From Dolomitihabitans soli (GTDB taxonomy: Bacteria; Actinomycetota; Actinomycetes; Streptosporangiales; Streptosporangiaceae): a stretch of 64,000 nucleotides of DNA. Both the position numbers and the translations under genes were made by a program. The notes under the pieces are model-generated. The model saw only the letters and a list, made by a program, of their open reading frames with translations. It was not told the DNA's origin and did no database searches. Each line of letters opens with the position of its first letter. Within the stretch, counting starts at the first letter, position 1. Location: positions 1-64,000 of the forward strand of contig NZ_JAKNTW010000042.1 in the NCBI RefSeq assembly GCF_022213955.1. The letters run 5' to 3'. Shown piece by piece: positions 44,699 to 53,625 of this stretch.

Positions 44699-45439
44699 TC
44701 AGCCCTCCAGCCCGATCAGTCCGCCGAGCCCGCGTGTGTGGGAGCCGGACAGCCGGGTGTCGTCGACGAACATCCCGTCGCGCATCGAGACCAGCCGATC
44801 CGCCGTGGCCGCCACCCGCTCGTCATGCGTGACGATCACGAAGGTCTGCCCCGTGGAACGCAGTTCCTCGAAGATCCTCAGCACATCGAGGGTCGCCGCA
44901 GTGCCGAGGTTGCCGGTCGGCTCGTCGGCCAGGACGACCAGCGGGTCGTTGACCAGCGCGCGAGCGACGGCGACCCGCTGACGCTGCCCGCCCGACAGTT
45001 GCGACGGCAGATGCCGGGCGCGCGCGGCGAGCCCGACCCGTTCCAGCAGCAGGCTCGCGCGCCGCCTGGCCTGGCGGCGCGAGCGCCCGGCCAGCAGCGC
45101 GGGCAGCTCCACGTTCTCGGCCGCCGACAACTCCTCCACCAGATGGAAGGCCTGGAAGATGTACCCCACCGACTGGCGTCGCAGCCGCGCCAGGGCCCGC
45201 TCGCTCAAGGTGTCGATGCGCCGCCCGGCCACCCAGACCTCCCCACCGGTGGGCCGTTCCAGGCCACCCAGCAGGTGCAGCAGAGTGGATTTCCCGCAGC
45301 CGCTGGGCCCCATCACCGCCAGCATCTGTCCTTGAGGCACCTCCAGGTCGACCTCATCCACCGCGCGGACCCGGCTCTGCCCCTGACCATGCGTCTTCAC
45401 CAGGCCGCAGACCCGGACGGCGGCACTTGACACGTTCAT
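44699..45439 (-). CDS. LolD/MacB-type ABC ATP-binding protein
   Basis: A 246-aa ATPase. Walker A GPSGCGKSTLLHLLGG, signature LSGGQRQRVAVARAL, Walker B LVVLADEPTGNL and switch His in VIVTHDERVA. The LLGGLERPTGGEVWVAG region is typical of LolD/MacB partners of FtsX-like permeases. ATG 45439 overlaps the padR stop (ATGA). Confidence 0.92.
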   Translation of the reverse strand: MNVSSAAVRVCGLVKTHGQGQSRVRAVDEVDLEVPQGQMLAVMGPSGCGKSTLLHLLGGLERPTGGEVWVAGRRIDTLSERALARLRRQSVGYIFQAFHLVEELSAAENVELPALLAGRSRRQARRRASLLLERVGLAARARHLPSQLSGGQRQRVAVARALVNDPLVVLADEPTGNLGTAATLDVLRIFEELRSTGQTFVIVTHDERVAATADRLVSMRDGMFVDDTRLSGSHTRGLGGLIGLEG

Positions 45440-45969
45440 CCATCCTCGACTTCGTCATCGACCTTGGACCAGGCCCGCTCACAGGCATCCAGCCAGCGCA
45501 GGTCCGCCTGCAACCGCAGCACGACCCCTTCCAGCAGCAGGCCGGCGCCCGACCCCGCCGGCTCGGCCAGCGCCGCCTGCTGCACCTCACGCAAGCGGCG
45601 CAGCAACTCACGGCGCTGCGCCGCCACCAGCTCCACCGGGTCGGCCAGCCGGGCCGCGGCGGCAGCGGCGAGCTTGAGATGAAACTCCGCCAGGTCTGGT
45701 TTCGGCCAGCCCACCTCGGCCAGCCAGGCGGCCACCCGTTGCTGCCCGGCCGGCGTCAGCGCATAGACCTTGCGCTCCGGCCGCTCGGGCAGGCCGTCCG
45801 CCCGCTCACAGACAACGAGCCCCGCTCGCTCCAACCGGGCCAACGTCACATAGATCTGACCACGGTTCATCGACTCGCCCAGCGGGCCAAGACTGCGCCG
45901 CAGCCGAGCGTGCAAGTGGTACCCGTGCGACGGTTCTTTGGCGAGCATCGCCAGCACTGCGTCTTGCAC
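45436..45969 (-). CDS. PadR-family regulator
   Basis: A 177-aa repressor: winged helix VLAMLAKEPSHGYHLHARLRRSLG with NRGQIYVTLARLERAGLVV and the wing RPERKVYALTPAGQQRV, then a C-terminal dimerisation helix pair (Vir_act_alpha_C type). It heads the padR-ATPase-permease operon. GTG 45969 is the start. Its promoter (TTGACA at 46016-46021, TATCTG at 45993-45998, 17-bp spacer) is overlaid by GCTAACCG-type repeats, the likely operator. The promoter and first 19 codons are duplicated in front of the penicillin-binding protein gene. Confidence 0.9.
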   Translation of the reverse strand: MQDAVLAMLAKEPSHGYHLHARLRRSLGPLGESMNRGQIYVTLARLERAGLVVCERADGLPERPERKVYALTPAGQQRVAAWLAEVGWPKPDLAEFHLKLAAAAAARLADPVELVAAQRRELLRRLREVQQAALAEPAGSGAGLLLEGVVLRLQADLRWLDACERAWSKVDDEVEDG

Positions 45970-46041
45970 TCCAACCCCTAACGGTTAGCCAACAGATAGC
46001 GGTAGCCGTAAGAGGTGTCAAACGCCGTACGCCTGGCGATC
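45916..46041 (-). repeat. padR promoter/5' duplication, copy A
   Basis: About 126 bp covering the padR promoter, start and first 18-19 codons; it matches 48487-48614 at roughly nine of ten positions in the same orientation. Confidence 0.85.
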
Positions 46042-46135
46042 ACCACCGCCGGCTCGCAGGCCGAGGCAAGATCCCGGGACTCGACTCAAGAACCGCTCAC
46101 CCTGCTTGCGCGGGTTCGGTATCGCACGCGGACCT

Positions 46136-48541
46136 TCAGCCGCCGCCGAAGGGCTGGGCGTCATCCGTAATGGTGGGATCGTCGTTGCCGTTCAGCGTCT
46201 CATCTCCGCCGTTCCCGAACGGGTCGTCATCACCGTCGAAGTCGCCGTCGTCCGGGCTGCTACAGGCCGGGTCGGCGAAGCAGGCGAGGTCGTCGTCTTC
46301 GGACGGGTCCTGGGTCGGCTCGGGCGTCGGCTCGGGCATCGGCTTCTGCACCAGGTCGTGCGTCTGACCGCCGAAGGCGGGCGCCGGGAACGGCTCGACC
46401 GGCTTGTCGGCCATGGCGATCGTCATGAAGTCACGCCAGATCTTGGTGGGCGTACCGGCACCCTGGATGTTCCCGAGGGAGACCTCCTTCTTCAGGGGAT
46501 GGCCGTTGGCGTCCTTGATGACCTTCCTGGTCTTCGGGTCGGTCTGCGGGATCTCCTTGTACATCCCGACGGCCGATGAGAGCTGCGGGGTGTAGCCGAC
46601 GAACCAGGCCTCCTTGTTGTCGTTGTTGGTGCCGGTCTTGCCGGCGATCGGACGTCCGCCGGGCAGCGAGGTGCCCCTGGCGGTGCCGTACTTGACCACC
46701 TGCTGCATCGCGTAGGTGGCGTCGGCGGCGGTGTCCGGGCTGATGACCGTCTTGGGCTGGCCGGCCTCCCTTATGACGGTCATCCCCTTGAACGTCTTGA
46801 CCGAGAGGACCACGTGCGCGTCGTGGTGGACGCCGCCGTTGGCGAAGATGCCGTACCCGGCGGCCTGCTTGACCGGGGTGACCAGGCCGGCGCCGATGGA
46901 CATGCCGTACGCGTGGTCCTTGATGGCCTGCGCCAGGTCGTCCTTGTCGATCCCGGCGCCCTCGGCGATCCTCTCGACCTCGTTCAGGCCGACCTCCTGC
47001 GCCATCGTGGCGAACGCCGTGTTCACCGATTCGGCGGTGGCCCGGTCGATCTGCACGGCAACTCCCACGTCGTGCGAGTTGCCGATCGGCTTGGTGCCCG
47101 GCAGCGTGACCGGTCCATTGCCGGACACGTAGCTCTTGAGGCTGTAGCCGTTCTCGAGCCAGGCGGCCAGCACGTACGGCTTGAAGGCCGACGCGGCCTG
47201 CTTGTAGGCGTCGAAGGCGTTGTTGGTGAAGCCCTTCAGGTAATCGTGGCCGCTGTAGAACGCGACCACCTGGCCGTTGCGCGGGTCCACGGCGGCCATG
47301 TTCGCGTGGATGTGCTTGTCGTGGACGGCGGTGAGGTTGGTCTCGACCGCCTTCTTCGCGGCCAGCATCAGCTTCTTGTCGAACGTCGTCGTGACGCGGT
47401 AGCCGCCGCTGCGCAGCTTTTCTTTGGAGATCTTCCGCTTCTCCAACTCGCGCTGGACGATGTCCACCATGTAGCCGTTGATGCCCTTGAGGGTCTCTTT
47501 CTTGTCCGGCCTGGCCAGCTTGGGGAACGTCGCCGTCTTGGGCAGGTGCCCGTACTTCGCCGGGTCGACGATCGCCATGCCGCCGGTGACGTAGGTGAAC
47601 CGCTCCCGGGTCGGTGCCCAGTTCTTCTCCGCTTCCGCCCGGTCGAACGCGTCCGGGCGCTGGATCCGGCCCGCCAGGTAGGCCCCCTCGGCAGGGGTCA
47701 GCTTGTCCACGTCCGTGTCGAAGAAGGCCTGAGCGGCTGCCTGGATGCCGTCCGCGCCACGGCCGAAGTAGATCGTATTCAGATAGTTGGCCAGGATTTC
47801 GTTCTTCGACATCTCCTTACCGGCGCGGATGGCCACGAAGATCTCCTTGACCTTCCGCTGGAGCGTCCGCTCCTGGCTGAGGCCGTCGTAATAGCCCCGC
47901 GCCATCTCCTGCGTGATCGTCGAGCCGCCCTGGACCTGCCGGCCGGTCACCGTGCTCCACACCGCTCGCATGATGCCCGACACCGAGATGCCCGGGTCGG
48001 TGCGGAACGTGCGATTCTCCGCGGCGATGAAGGCGTCCTGCACATGCGTCGGGATCTTGGCGATCGGGACGATCTCGCGCTTGGTGCCGAGTCGCGCGAT
48101 CTCGGTCTTGCCGTCCCGGTAATAGATGATGCTGCCCTGCTCGACGGCGTGCTGCTGGGTCCCCAGGGGTAACGGGGTGTTGGCGTACGCCACCATGATC
48201 ATGCCGAAGAGACCCGCCACCAGGACCGTGACGCCGAGGACCACGATCTTCCAGCCGGGGATGAAACGCTTCCAGCCGGTACGGCGAGAGCCGCCGCCGT
48301 CCCCGTCCGACCACCCACGCCCGCCGCCGGGACCGTCGTCGCCCGGCCCGCTCAGCCCGCTGCGACCGCCTTGGTCACCTCGTCCCCGGCCACCGGACCT
48401 CCGTGACCCGGAGCGTCCTCCTGTACCGCCCGGACCTTCTGAACCGCCAGGCCCCCCGGCGCCGCCGGCGCCGCTCCTCCGCCGTAGGTGGCACCCGTGC
48501 GACGGTTCTTTGGCGAGCATCGCCAGCACTGCGTCTTCCAC
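46136..48541 (-). CDS. bifunctional penicillin-binding protein with a captured PadR N-terminus
   Basis: An 801-aa class A PBP that polymerises and cross-links peptidoglycan outside the membrane. Residues 1-19 copy the start of PadR. A Gly/Arg-rich cytoplasmic tail follows, then a membrane helix (about 99-119). The glycosyltransferase has AAENRTF, GGSTITQE, RKVKEIF and KNEILANYLNTIYFG. The transpeptidase has SAFK, SVN and KTGT, so all motifs are intact. The tail is acidic (Pro/Glu/Asp). GTG 48541 corresponds to the padR start, so expression runs from a copy of the padR promoter. Confidence 0.9.
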   Translation of the reverse strand: MEDAVLAMLAKEPSHGCHLRRRSGAGGAGGPGGSEGPGGTGGRSGSRRSGGRGRGDQGGRSGLSGPGDDGPGGGRGWSDGDGGGSRRTGWKRFIPGWKIVVLGVTVLVAGLFGMIMVAYANTPLPLGTQQHAVEQGSIIYYRDGKTEIARLGTKREIVPIAKIPTHVQDAFIAAENRTFRTDPGISVSGIMRAVWSTVTGRQVQGGSTITQEMARGYYDGLSQERTLQRKVKEIFVAIRAGKEMSKNEILANYLNTIYFGRGADGIQAAAQAFFDTDVDKLTPAEGAYLAGRIQRPDAFDRAEAEKNWAPTRERFTYVTGGMAIVDPAKYGHLPKTATFPKLARPDKKETLKGINGYMVDIVQRELEKRKISKEKLRSGGYRVTTTFDKKLMLAAKKAVETNLTAVHDKHIHANMAAVDPRNGQVVAFYSGHDYLKGFTNNAFDAYKQAASAFKPYVLAAWLENGYSLKSYVSGNGPVTLPGTKPIGNSHDVGVAVQIDRATAESVNTAFATMAQEVGLNEVERIAEGAGIDKDDLAQAIKDHAYGMSIGAGLVTPVKQAAGYGIFANGGVHHDAHVVLSVKTFKGMTVIREAGQPKTVISPDTAADATYAMQQVVKYGTARGTSLPGGRPIAGKTGTNNDNKEAWFVGYTPQLSSAVGMYKEIPQTDPKTRKVIKDANGHPLKKEVSLGNIQGAGTPTKIWRDFMTIAMADKPVEPFPAPAFGGQTHDLVQKPMPEPTPEPTQDPSEDDDLACFADPACSSPDDGDFDGDDDPFGNGGDETLNGNDDPTITDDAQPFGGG

Positions 48542-48614
48542 CCCATCCCCTAACGGTTAGCCAATAGATAGCGGTTAGCTATAAAGGGTGTCAAACGCCG
48601 TACGCCTGGCGATC
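48487..48614 (-). repeat. padR promoter/5' duplication, copy B
   Basis: Matches 45916-46041. It contains TTGACA (48589-48594) and TATCTA (48565-48570) with an 18-bp spacer and two direct CTAACCG repeats, then the GTG start and 19 codons fused in frame to the PBP. Confidence 0.85.
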
Positions 48615-48882
48615 CGGGCATGGCTGCCCCCGCACCGGCTTGGCCTGACGCTGCTGGTGAACGGCACGGAACTGGCCACCCGCCTGCCCAGCGGATTCAT
48701 CCGATGGCCGGCCGACCTCCCTGCGCTCTTCTCGGCTACACCGGTTGGCGCGTTCGCCCAGCTCACACGAACGCGGCCGCCGTACCAGCAATGAGCTTTG
48801 ATATCGTGCTTGATGCCTCCCCTGACCGAACGCGATCAAAAGTGCGTTCGAGACCCTGCTGTATCGGAGACGAAACGGGGGC
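48615..48882. other. gap, no clear gene
   Basis: Frames here lack ribosome sites and family features. The promoter of the following rightward gene must be in the right part, which is richer in A+T (48790-48850). Confidence 0.4.
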
Positions 48883-49389
48883 ATGGTCGTGAAGGCTCTG
48901 CTGAACTCGTTGACCGAGGTCGAGATGGACTTGGTGCGAGAAACCGACAGGGAGAAGCTGGCCGCGCTGGACGAGGATGAGCTCGTCGAACTGCACACGC
49001 GCATACGTCGCGCGCGTAATAAATACGTCAAGCTGTACCGGCGAGGAGCCAGCGCCCGGGTAGAGGAATTCGGCGGTCGCGGCACCGCACGACCGAAGAA
49101 TCGTCGCAATGCGCAAAAGGCCGAAGTGTTCGAAGACGCGCTGGCCAGAGTAAGCCGCCACCTCGCCACCGCGGCCAGGCACAGCGCCGAGGAACTCAAG
49201 GCCGAACGGCTGGCCGCGGCACGTCAGCACCAGACCATTCCGCCACCCAGAGCGGCAAGCGGCAGGACGTCCCATTCAACGACGAGCCAGCTGGCCGATC
49301 GCCGCCCGGATTCAGCGGCTCTGCGCCGCCGCCAGGCCAAGACGTTGGCGGCCGGTGCGCGCCGGCAGGCCAAGCGCGACAGCTCCTGA
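48883..49389 (+). CDS. conserved hypothetical coiled-coil protein
   Basis: A 168-aa basic protein. Residues 1-50 (LLNSLTEVEMDLVRETDREK, then LAALDEDELVELHTRIRRAR) and 80-115 are strongly helical, the rest is Arg/Gln/Ser-rich. Similar proteins occur across actinomycetes without assigned function; the charge suggests nucleic-acid contact. Start ATG 48883 after GGGGGC. Confidence 0.65.
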   Translation: MVVKALLNSLTEVEMDLVRETDREKLAALDEDELVELHTRIRRARNKYVKLYRRGASARVEEFGGRGTARPKNRRNAQKAEVFEDALARVSRHLATAARHSAEELKAERLAAARQHQTIPPPRAASGRTSHSTTSQLADRRPDSAALRRRQAKTLAAGARRQAKRDSS

Positions 49390-49613
49390 GCGACGTCGGC
49401 CGTCCCGTCGTCAACGGCGCTCACCTGGTCGCACCCGTCCGCGCCGGCCTACCTCGGGGCGCTGACCCTGCCCAACGCCTCCGGCCTCGACGGCGAGCTC
49501 CTCATCCACGTCGGCCGCCGGTTCTACTGCTACCTCTCGGCAGAGGAGCAATCCACGGTCTCGAGTGTGGCGACGGTGTGGAGGTATGGGGCGGGTAGCG
49601 TGCAAACCATCGT
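49390..49613. other. gap with a possible gene fragment
   Basis: The + frame over 49420-49560 reads AYLGALTLPNASGLDGELL and VGRRFYCYLSAEEQ, natural-looking but without a start. It may be the remnant of a gene. Confidence 0.3.
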
Positions 49614-50786
49614 ATGGATGAGGCATCGCCCCTACCGTCGCAAGATATGCAGACAGTGGATGTACTGGTCGTGGGTGCGGGTCTGGCCGGCCTGCGCACA
49701 GCCCGCCTGCTCGCGCGACGGGAACTGAACGTGATGGTGGTCGACCGTCGCAGGTCGCTCTCGACGGGCATCCGCACGACCGGGATCTTCGTTCGCCGCA
49801 CCCTCGATGACTTCGACGTGCCGGATCACCTGCTCGGGCCCGGTGTCCGGGACGTGCTGCTGTATCCGCCGTCGCGGCGGGCACCGATCCGGCTCACCAG
49901 TGACCGGGACGAGTACCGCGTGGCCGACATGGCTGCCGTCTACGCGCACGCGCGCCGCGAGGCGGAGTCGGCCGGGGCACGGGTCCTTTTGGGCGTGCGG
50001 TATGTCGATGCGTCGATGGGTTTTGTGCGGTTCGTGGGTGCGGAACCGGTGAAGGCCCGGTTCATCGTCGGCGCGGACGGCGCCCGCTCCCGAGTGGCCC
50101 GTGATCTCGGCCTTGATGTCAACCGGCGTTTCCTCGTCGGTGCCGAGCTCGTCCACCCGATCGCGTCGGGCACGACCACCCCGGCGTTCCACTGCGTGCT
50201 GGACCCCCGGGTCGCTCCGGGGTACCTGGGGTGGGTCATCGACGACGGCCGGCATGCGCACATTGGCGTCGCGGGATATCCGAACGCGATGAGCACCGGC
50301 ATCCGCCACCTGCTGGACGCCTTCGCCGCGGATGCGCCCGGCAGTACACCGCCGACCGGGCCGGTCGAGCGCCGAGGTGGTCCGATCCCGGTCGGCGGTG
50401 TGCTGCGACGGTTGGCGTGCCCCGCCGGGCTACTGGTCGGAGACGCGGCGGGCGCGGTGTCGCCGCTGACGGCCGGTGGGTTGGACCCCTGCTTGCGCAT
50501 GTCTGAACTGGCCGCGGCGGTCACCGCCGGGTACCTGCGTACCGGCGACCAACGCATGCTGAGCCGGTACGACGGGGACGCGTTGCGGACCCGGTTCCGA
50601 GGCCGGTTGTTGCTGCGCCGCGTGTTCGCCGGCATCCGATCCCCTGCCGCGGCGGAGGTGGCGGTGACTGCGCTACGCGGTCGTGCCGGTCGTGCCATGG
50701 CGGCGCGGATCCTGTTCGGCGACGGCTCGTTTCCCGAAGTCAACCCACGGCTCGCGGACCTGGCGGTCGACCACCCCTACCAGTAA
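49614..50786 (+). CDS. FAD-dependent oxidoreductase (geranylgeranyl-reductase/monooxygenase-like)
   Basis: A 390-aa flavoprotein. The Rossmann motif is VLVVGAGLAGLRTARLLARR (about 16-35), with Glu/Asp at VVDRR. The mid motif DGARSRVARDLGL and the FAD-ribityl motif LLVGDAAGAVSPLTAGGLDP (about 279-298) place it in the PHBH/geranylgeranyl reductase group. A Pro- and Arg-rich C-terminus follows. Substrate unknown. No obvious biosynthetic cluster surrounds it. ATG 49614; an internal Met at 49647 is an alternative. Confidence 0.87.
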   Translation: MDEASPLPSQDMQTVDVLVVGAGLAGLRTARLLARRELNVMVVDRRRSLSTGIRTTGIFVRRTLDDFDVPDHLLGPGVRDVLLYPPSRRAPIRLTSDRDEYRVADMAAVYAHARREAESAGARVLLGVRYVDASMGFVRFVGAEPVKARFIVGADGARSRVARDLGLDVNRRFLVGAELVHPIASGTTTPAFHCVLDPRVAPGYLGWVIDDGRHAHIGVAGYPNAMSTGIRHLLDAFAADAPGSTPPTGPVERRGGPIPVGGVLRRLACPAGLLVGDAAGAVSPLTAGGLDPCLRMSELAAAVTAGYLRTGDQRMLSRYDGDALRTRFRGRLLLRRVFAGIRSPAAAEVAVTALRGRAGRAMAARILFGDGSFPEVNPRLADLAVDHPYQ

Positions 50787-51078
50787 CGCCTGTAATAGAG
50801 CGGGCGCACAGACAGCTCGGTACCTGATCGATGGAACCATGCCTCTTGGCTCCGGGCTCGGCGGGACGTCCGGCCCTCCTAGAGATCGCCGGCACGCAGG
50901 TATGTCACTTTTGTGGAAAATATTCTGATGAAGTAGCGTGACCTGTGTGACTGCCGGGTCGGCCTTGGGCCACGCACCAGAGAGCAGCCCGGCTGACGCT
51001 TGATCGCCGGGCGGGCCCGCGGCCCGCCGTCTTCTTCTCCATTCAGTACGGCACAGCAGGAACCACCAATGGAGAAGA
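50787..51078. other. gap, no gene seen
   Basis: No credible coding frame. An A+T-rich spot at 50905-50940 may hold a promoter. Confidence 0.4.
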
Positions 51079-51900
51079 ATGGATTTCAGCAAGCAGGTCA
51101 TCGACGAGTTCCGCGCCAACAACGGCCAAGTCGGTGGCCATTTCGAGGGAGCGAGGCTGCTCCTGCTCACCACCACGGGCGCCCGCTCGGGCAAGCCGTA
51201 CACGACCCCGCTCGCCTACCTGCCCGACGGCGTCAAGTGCATGCTGGTCATCGCCTTCGCCGGGGGAGCGCCGAACAACCCGGCCTGGTACCACGATCTG
51301 CAGGTCGACCCGCGCGCCACCGTGGAGACTGGCGTCCTCGTCTTCGATGTCGAGGCGGAGGTCCTGGAGGGCGCCGAGCGTGACGCGGCGTTCGCCCGCG
51401 CGGTGGAAGGCGACCCCGGCTGGGCCGACTATCAGGCCAAGACGACGCGCCCCATCCCGGTCGTCGCACTTCGCGTGACTGGTCCGCCCCGGGATAGCGC
51501 ACCGTCGGGCGGTGCATACCTCAAACTGGTGCACGACGGCTTCCGCCGCGAACTCGCGCTGATCCGCAAGGAGCTGTCCGATTCAGGACGGCCAGGCCTG
51601 GGCGTGCAGCTAAGGATCAATTGCCTGACCGTCTGCCAGGGGCTGCACCATCACCACACGGGCGAGGACACCATGATGTTCCCCGGCCTGGCCGAGCAGC
51701 ATCCCTCGCTCGCTCCGACCTTGGAACGGCTGGCCAAGGAGCACGAGCGCATCACCGTACTCCTGGAAGAGCTGAAGCAGGCCCTTTCCGGTGAGGATCC
51801 GCTGAAGGTACGGGCCGAGATCGAGCGGCTCGTCGATGAGCTCGAAGCGCACCTGACGTATGAGGAGGAGCAACTGATCCCGATTCTCGACCTCGCCTGA
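51079..51900 (+). CDS. deazaflavin-dependent nitroreductase fused to a hemerythrin-like domain
   Basis: A 273-aa two-domain protein. Residues 1-135 match the DDN/F420-dependent reductase family: LLLLTTTGARSGKPYTTPLAYLPDG and NPAWYHDLQVDPRATVE. Residues about 150-273 are a hemerythrin HHE four-helix bundle, with His at KLVHDG, LHHHHTGED, LAKEHERI and LEAHLTYEEEQL that would hold a di-iron centre. The fusion joins an F420-type reductase to an oxygen- or NO-binding iron module. GGAGAAG precedes ATG 51079. Confidence 0.88.
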   Translation: MDFSKQVIDEFRANNGQVGGHFEGARLLLLTTTGARSGKPYTTPLAYLPDGVKCMLVIAFAGGAPNNPAWYHDLQVDPRATVETGVLVFDVEAEVLEGAERDAAFARAVEGDPGWADYQAKTTRPIPVVALRVTGPPRDSAPSGGAYLKLVHDGFRRELALIRKELSDSGRPGLGVQLRINCLTVCQGLHHHHTGEDTMMFPGLAEQHPSLAPTLERLAKEHERITVLLEELKQALSGEDPLKVRAEIERLVDELEAHLTYEEEQLIPILDLA

Positions 51901-51959
51901 AGCCCGAGGAATCGGGAAACGATCTCGAACCAGCCGGGAAGCGGGCGGGCGGTCGCGGG

Positions 51960-52180
51960 CGGAGGCTAGGGGGCGCCGCATTGCCTTCCGGGTCGGCGAG
52001 GACGACCCACGGAGCTTCGGCGGGTTGGCCGATGTCGATGTGGGTGGCGCCGAGGGCGGTGAGGCGTTCCACTGGTAAGGCGAGGACGGTGCCTCATCCG
52101 GCCCGCCACCGCCATGGGTGACTGGGGGTCGTCGTCGCCGGAGCGTCTCGCCGCAGGCCATGCATGGAGAGATGCCCCCG
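51960..52180 (-). pseudogene. VOC/glyoxalase-family remnant
   Basis: Frame on the minus strand reads VERLTALGATHIDIGQPAEAPWVVLADPEGN, the C-terminal half of a VOC-fold protein (the WVVLADPEGN motif is diagnostic). The N-terminal half is missing or frameshifted and the final strand is lost. The rest of 51901-52247 has no gene. Confidence 0.65.
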
Positions 52181-52247
52181 CCTGGAGATTCTTGCGAACG
52201 GGGCAGGACGGGGACCCTGGGTTCCTAGCCGAAACCCAACAGATCGC

Positions 52248-52655
52248 TCAGGCGGGCACGGGCTCCTGGTCGGCATCGTCGAAGGGGGGATAGTTCTCGC
52301 CGGCCATTCGATCGGCCGCATCAATGTAGTCGGCAAGAGCGTCGCGGGACTGAGCGAGCCTGTCCATCTGATCGTCCAGTCGCTGCAGCCGTGACCGCAT
52401 CGCGGCTAGCAACTCGGGACATCCGAGGAGCTCCGGGGCCTCTCCGACCGCACAGGGCAGCAGGTACGCGATGTCCTCAGAGGACAGACCTGCACCAAGC
52501 AGGTGCCGGATCTGCTTCACCCGCAGCACGGCGTTCTCGTCGTACTCGCGGTAACCGTTATGGCCGCGGTCTGCCTCCAGCAGACCCTGGGCTTCGTAGT
52601 AGCGCAACTGATGGGCGTTCACGCCCGTCCGACGACTAAGTTCCCCGATCAACAT
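52248..52655 (-). CDS. MerR-family regulator
   Basis: A 135-aa regulator: LIGELSRRTGVNAHQLRYYEAQGLLEADRG and YREYDENAVLRVKQIRHLLGAGLSSEDIAYLLP, then a coiled coil (MRSRLQRLDDQMDRLAQSRDALADYI). Two Cys (LPCAVG, LLGCPE) sit where metal or redox sensors often have them, though this is not proof. It is divergent from the imine reductase gene across 49 bp. GAGG precedes ATG 52655. Confidence 0.88.
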   Translation of the reverse strand: MLIGELSRRTGVNAHQLRYYEAQGLLEADRGHNGYREYDENAVLRVKQIRHLLGAGLSSEDIAYLLPCAVGEAPELLGCPELLAAMRSRLQRLDDQMDRLAQSRDALADYIDAADRMAGENYPPFDDADQEPVPA

Positions 52656-52666
52656 CGAAACCTCAC

Positions 52667-52698
52667 TTGACCTTCACACCGGTATCAACGTTGACGAT
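52667..52698 (+). promoter_or_regulatory. MerR-type promoter of the imine reductase gene
   Basis: TTGACC (52667-52672) and GACGAT (52693-52698) are 20 bp apart, with an imperfect palindrome centred on ACCGGT in the spacer. The ATG at 52705 lies 6 bp after the -10 without a ribosome site, suggesting a leaderless mRNA activated by the divergent MerR. Confidence 0.55.
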
Positions 52699-52704
52699 GC
52701 TGCC

Positions 52705-53589
52705 ATGAACAGCAAAACCGATACACCCGTGACGGTCATCGGACTCGGACTGATGGGCCGGGCGCTCGCCGGCGCGTTCCTGAAAGCCGGGCATCCCACA
52801 ACCGTGTGGAACCGCACAACCTCCAAAGCCGACCAGCTGGTGGCCGAGGGTGCACGGCTGGCGCCAACGGTTGGCGACGCGCTCAAGGCAAGTTCCCTGA
52901 CGATCATCTGCGTCACCGATTACCAGGCCATGCACGAACTGCTCGGCGCGCGCGATATCGAGCCGGACGGCAAGATGGTGATCAACCTGACCTCGGGCGA
53001 CTCGGCCCAGGCCCGGGAAGCCGCCCAATGGGCCGAGCGGCGCGGCGCCCATTACCTGGACGGCGCCATCATGGCCATCCCGTCGGCGATCGGGACCGCC
53101 GAAGCCGTGATTCTCCACAGCGGGCCGCAGTCGGACTTCGAGGCGCACAAGTCAACGCTCGACGCGCTCGGCACCGTCACCTACCTTGGTGCGGACCATG
53201 GGCTGGCGTCTCTGTATGACGTGGCCGGCCTTGCCATGATGTGGAGTGTCCTGAACGCCTGGCTTCAGGGCACCGCTCTGCTCAGGACGGCCGGTGTCGA
53301 CGCCGCAACGTATGCGCCGTTCGCGCAGCAGATCGCTGCCGGTGTGGCCCAATGGCTGCCTGGGTATGCCGAGCAGATCGACAGCGGCTCCTTCCCGGCC
53401 GGGGTGTCGGCCCTGGAGACCGACGCGCGGGCGATGGCACACCTGATCGAGGAGAGCGAGGCGGTGGGCGTCAACGCCGAACTGCCAAAGTTGATCAAGG
53501 CGATGGCCGACCGCTCGATCGCCGCCGGACACGGTGCGGAGCAGTATCCCGTGCTGATCGAAGAATTCAGCAAACCCCGCAACGACTGA
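52705..53589 (+). CDS. NADPH-dependent imine reductase-like oxidoreductase
   Basis: A 294-aa protein of the beta-hydroxyacid dehydrogenase superfamily. The Rossmann motif GLGLMGRALAGAFLKAGHPTTVWNRT ends in the NADPH-binding NRT typical of imine reductases. NLTSGDSAQAREAAQWAERRGAHYLDGAIMA and the helix following LYDVAGL (with the Asp used by many IREDs) fit. It probably reduces cyclic imines or a related small substrate. Control by the divergent MerR is likely. Confidence 0.85.
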   Translation: MNSKTDTPVTVIGLGLMGRALAGAFLKAGHPTTVWNRTTSKADQLVAEGARLAPTVGDALKASSLTIICVTDYQAMHELLGARDIEPDGKMVINLTSGDSAQAREAAQWAERRGAHYLDGAIMAIPSAIGTAEAVILHSGPQSDFEAHKSTLDALGTVTYLGADHGLASLYDVAGLAMMWSVLNAWLQGTALLRTAGVDAATYAPFAQQIAAGVAQWLPGYAEQIDSGSFPAGVSALETDARAMAHLIEESEAVGVNAELPKLIKAMADRSIAAGHGAEQYPVLIEEFSKPRND

Positions 53590-53625
53590 CCGATCCCGAT
53601 ACCGGGATTTCAGCGGTCTAGAGAA

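Noticed and set aside
48588-48794. 68-aa rightward frame after the padR-like duplication
   Set aside because: No ribosome site, and its first part lies inside the duplicated promoter segment.
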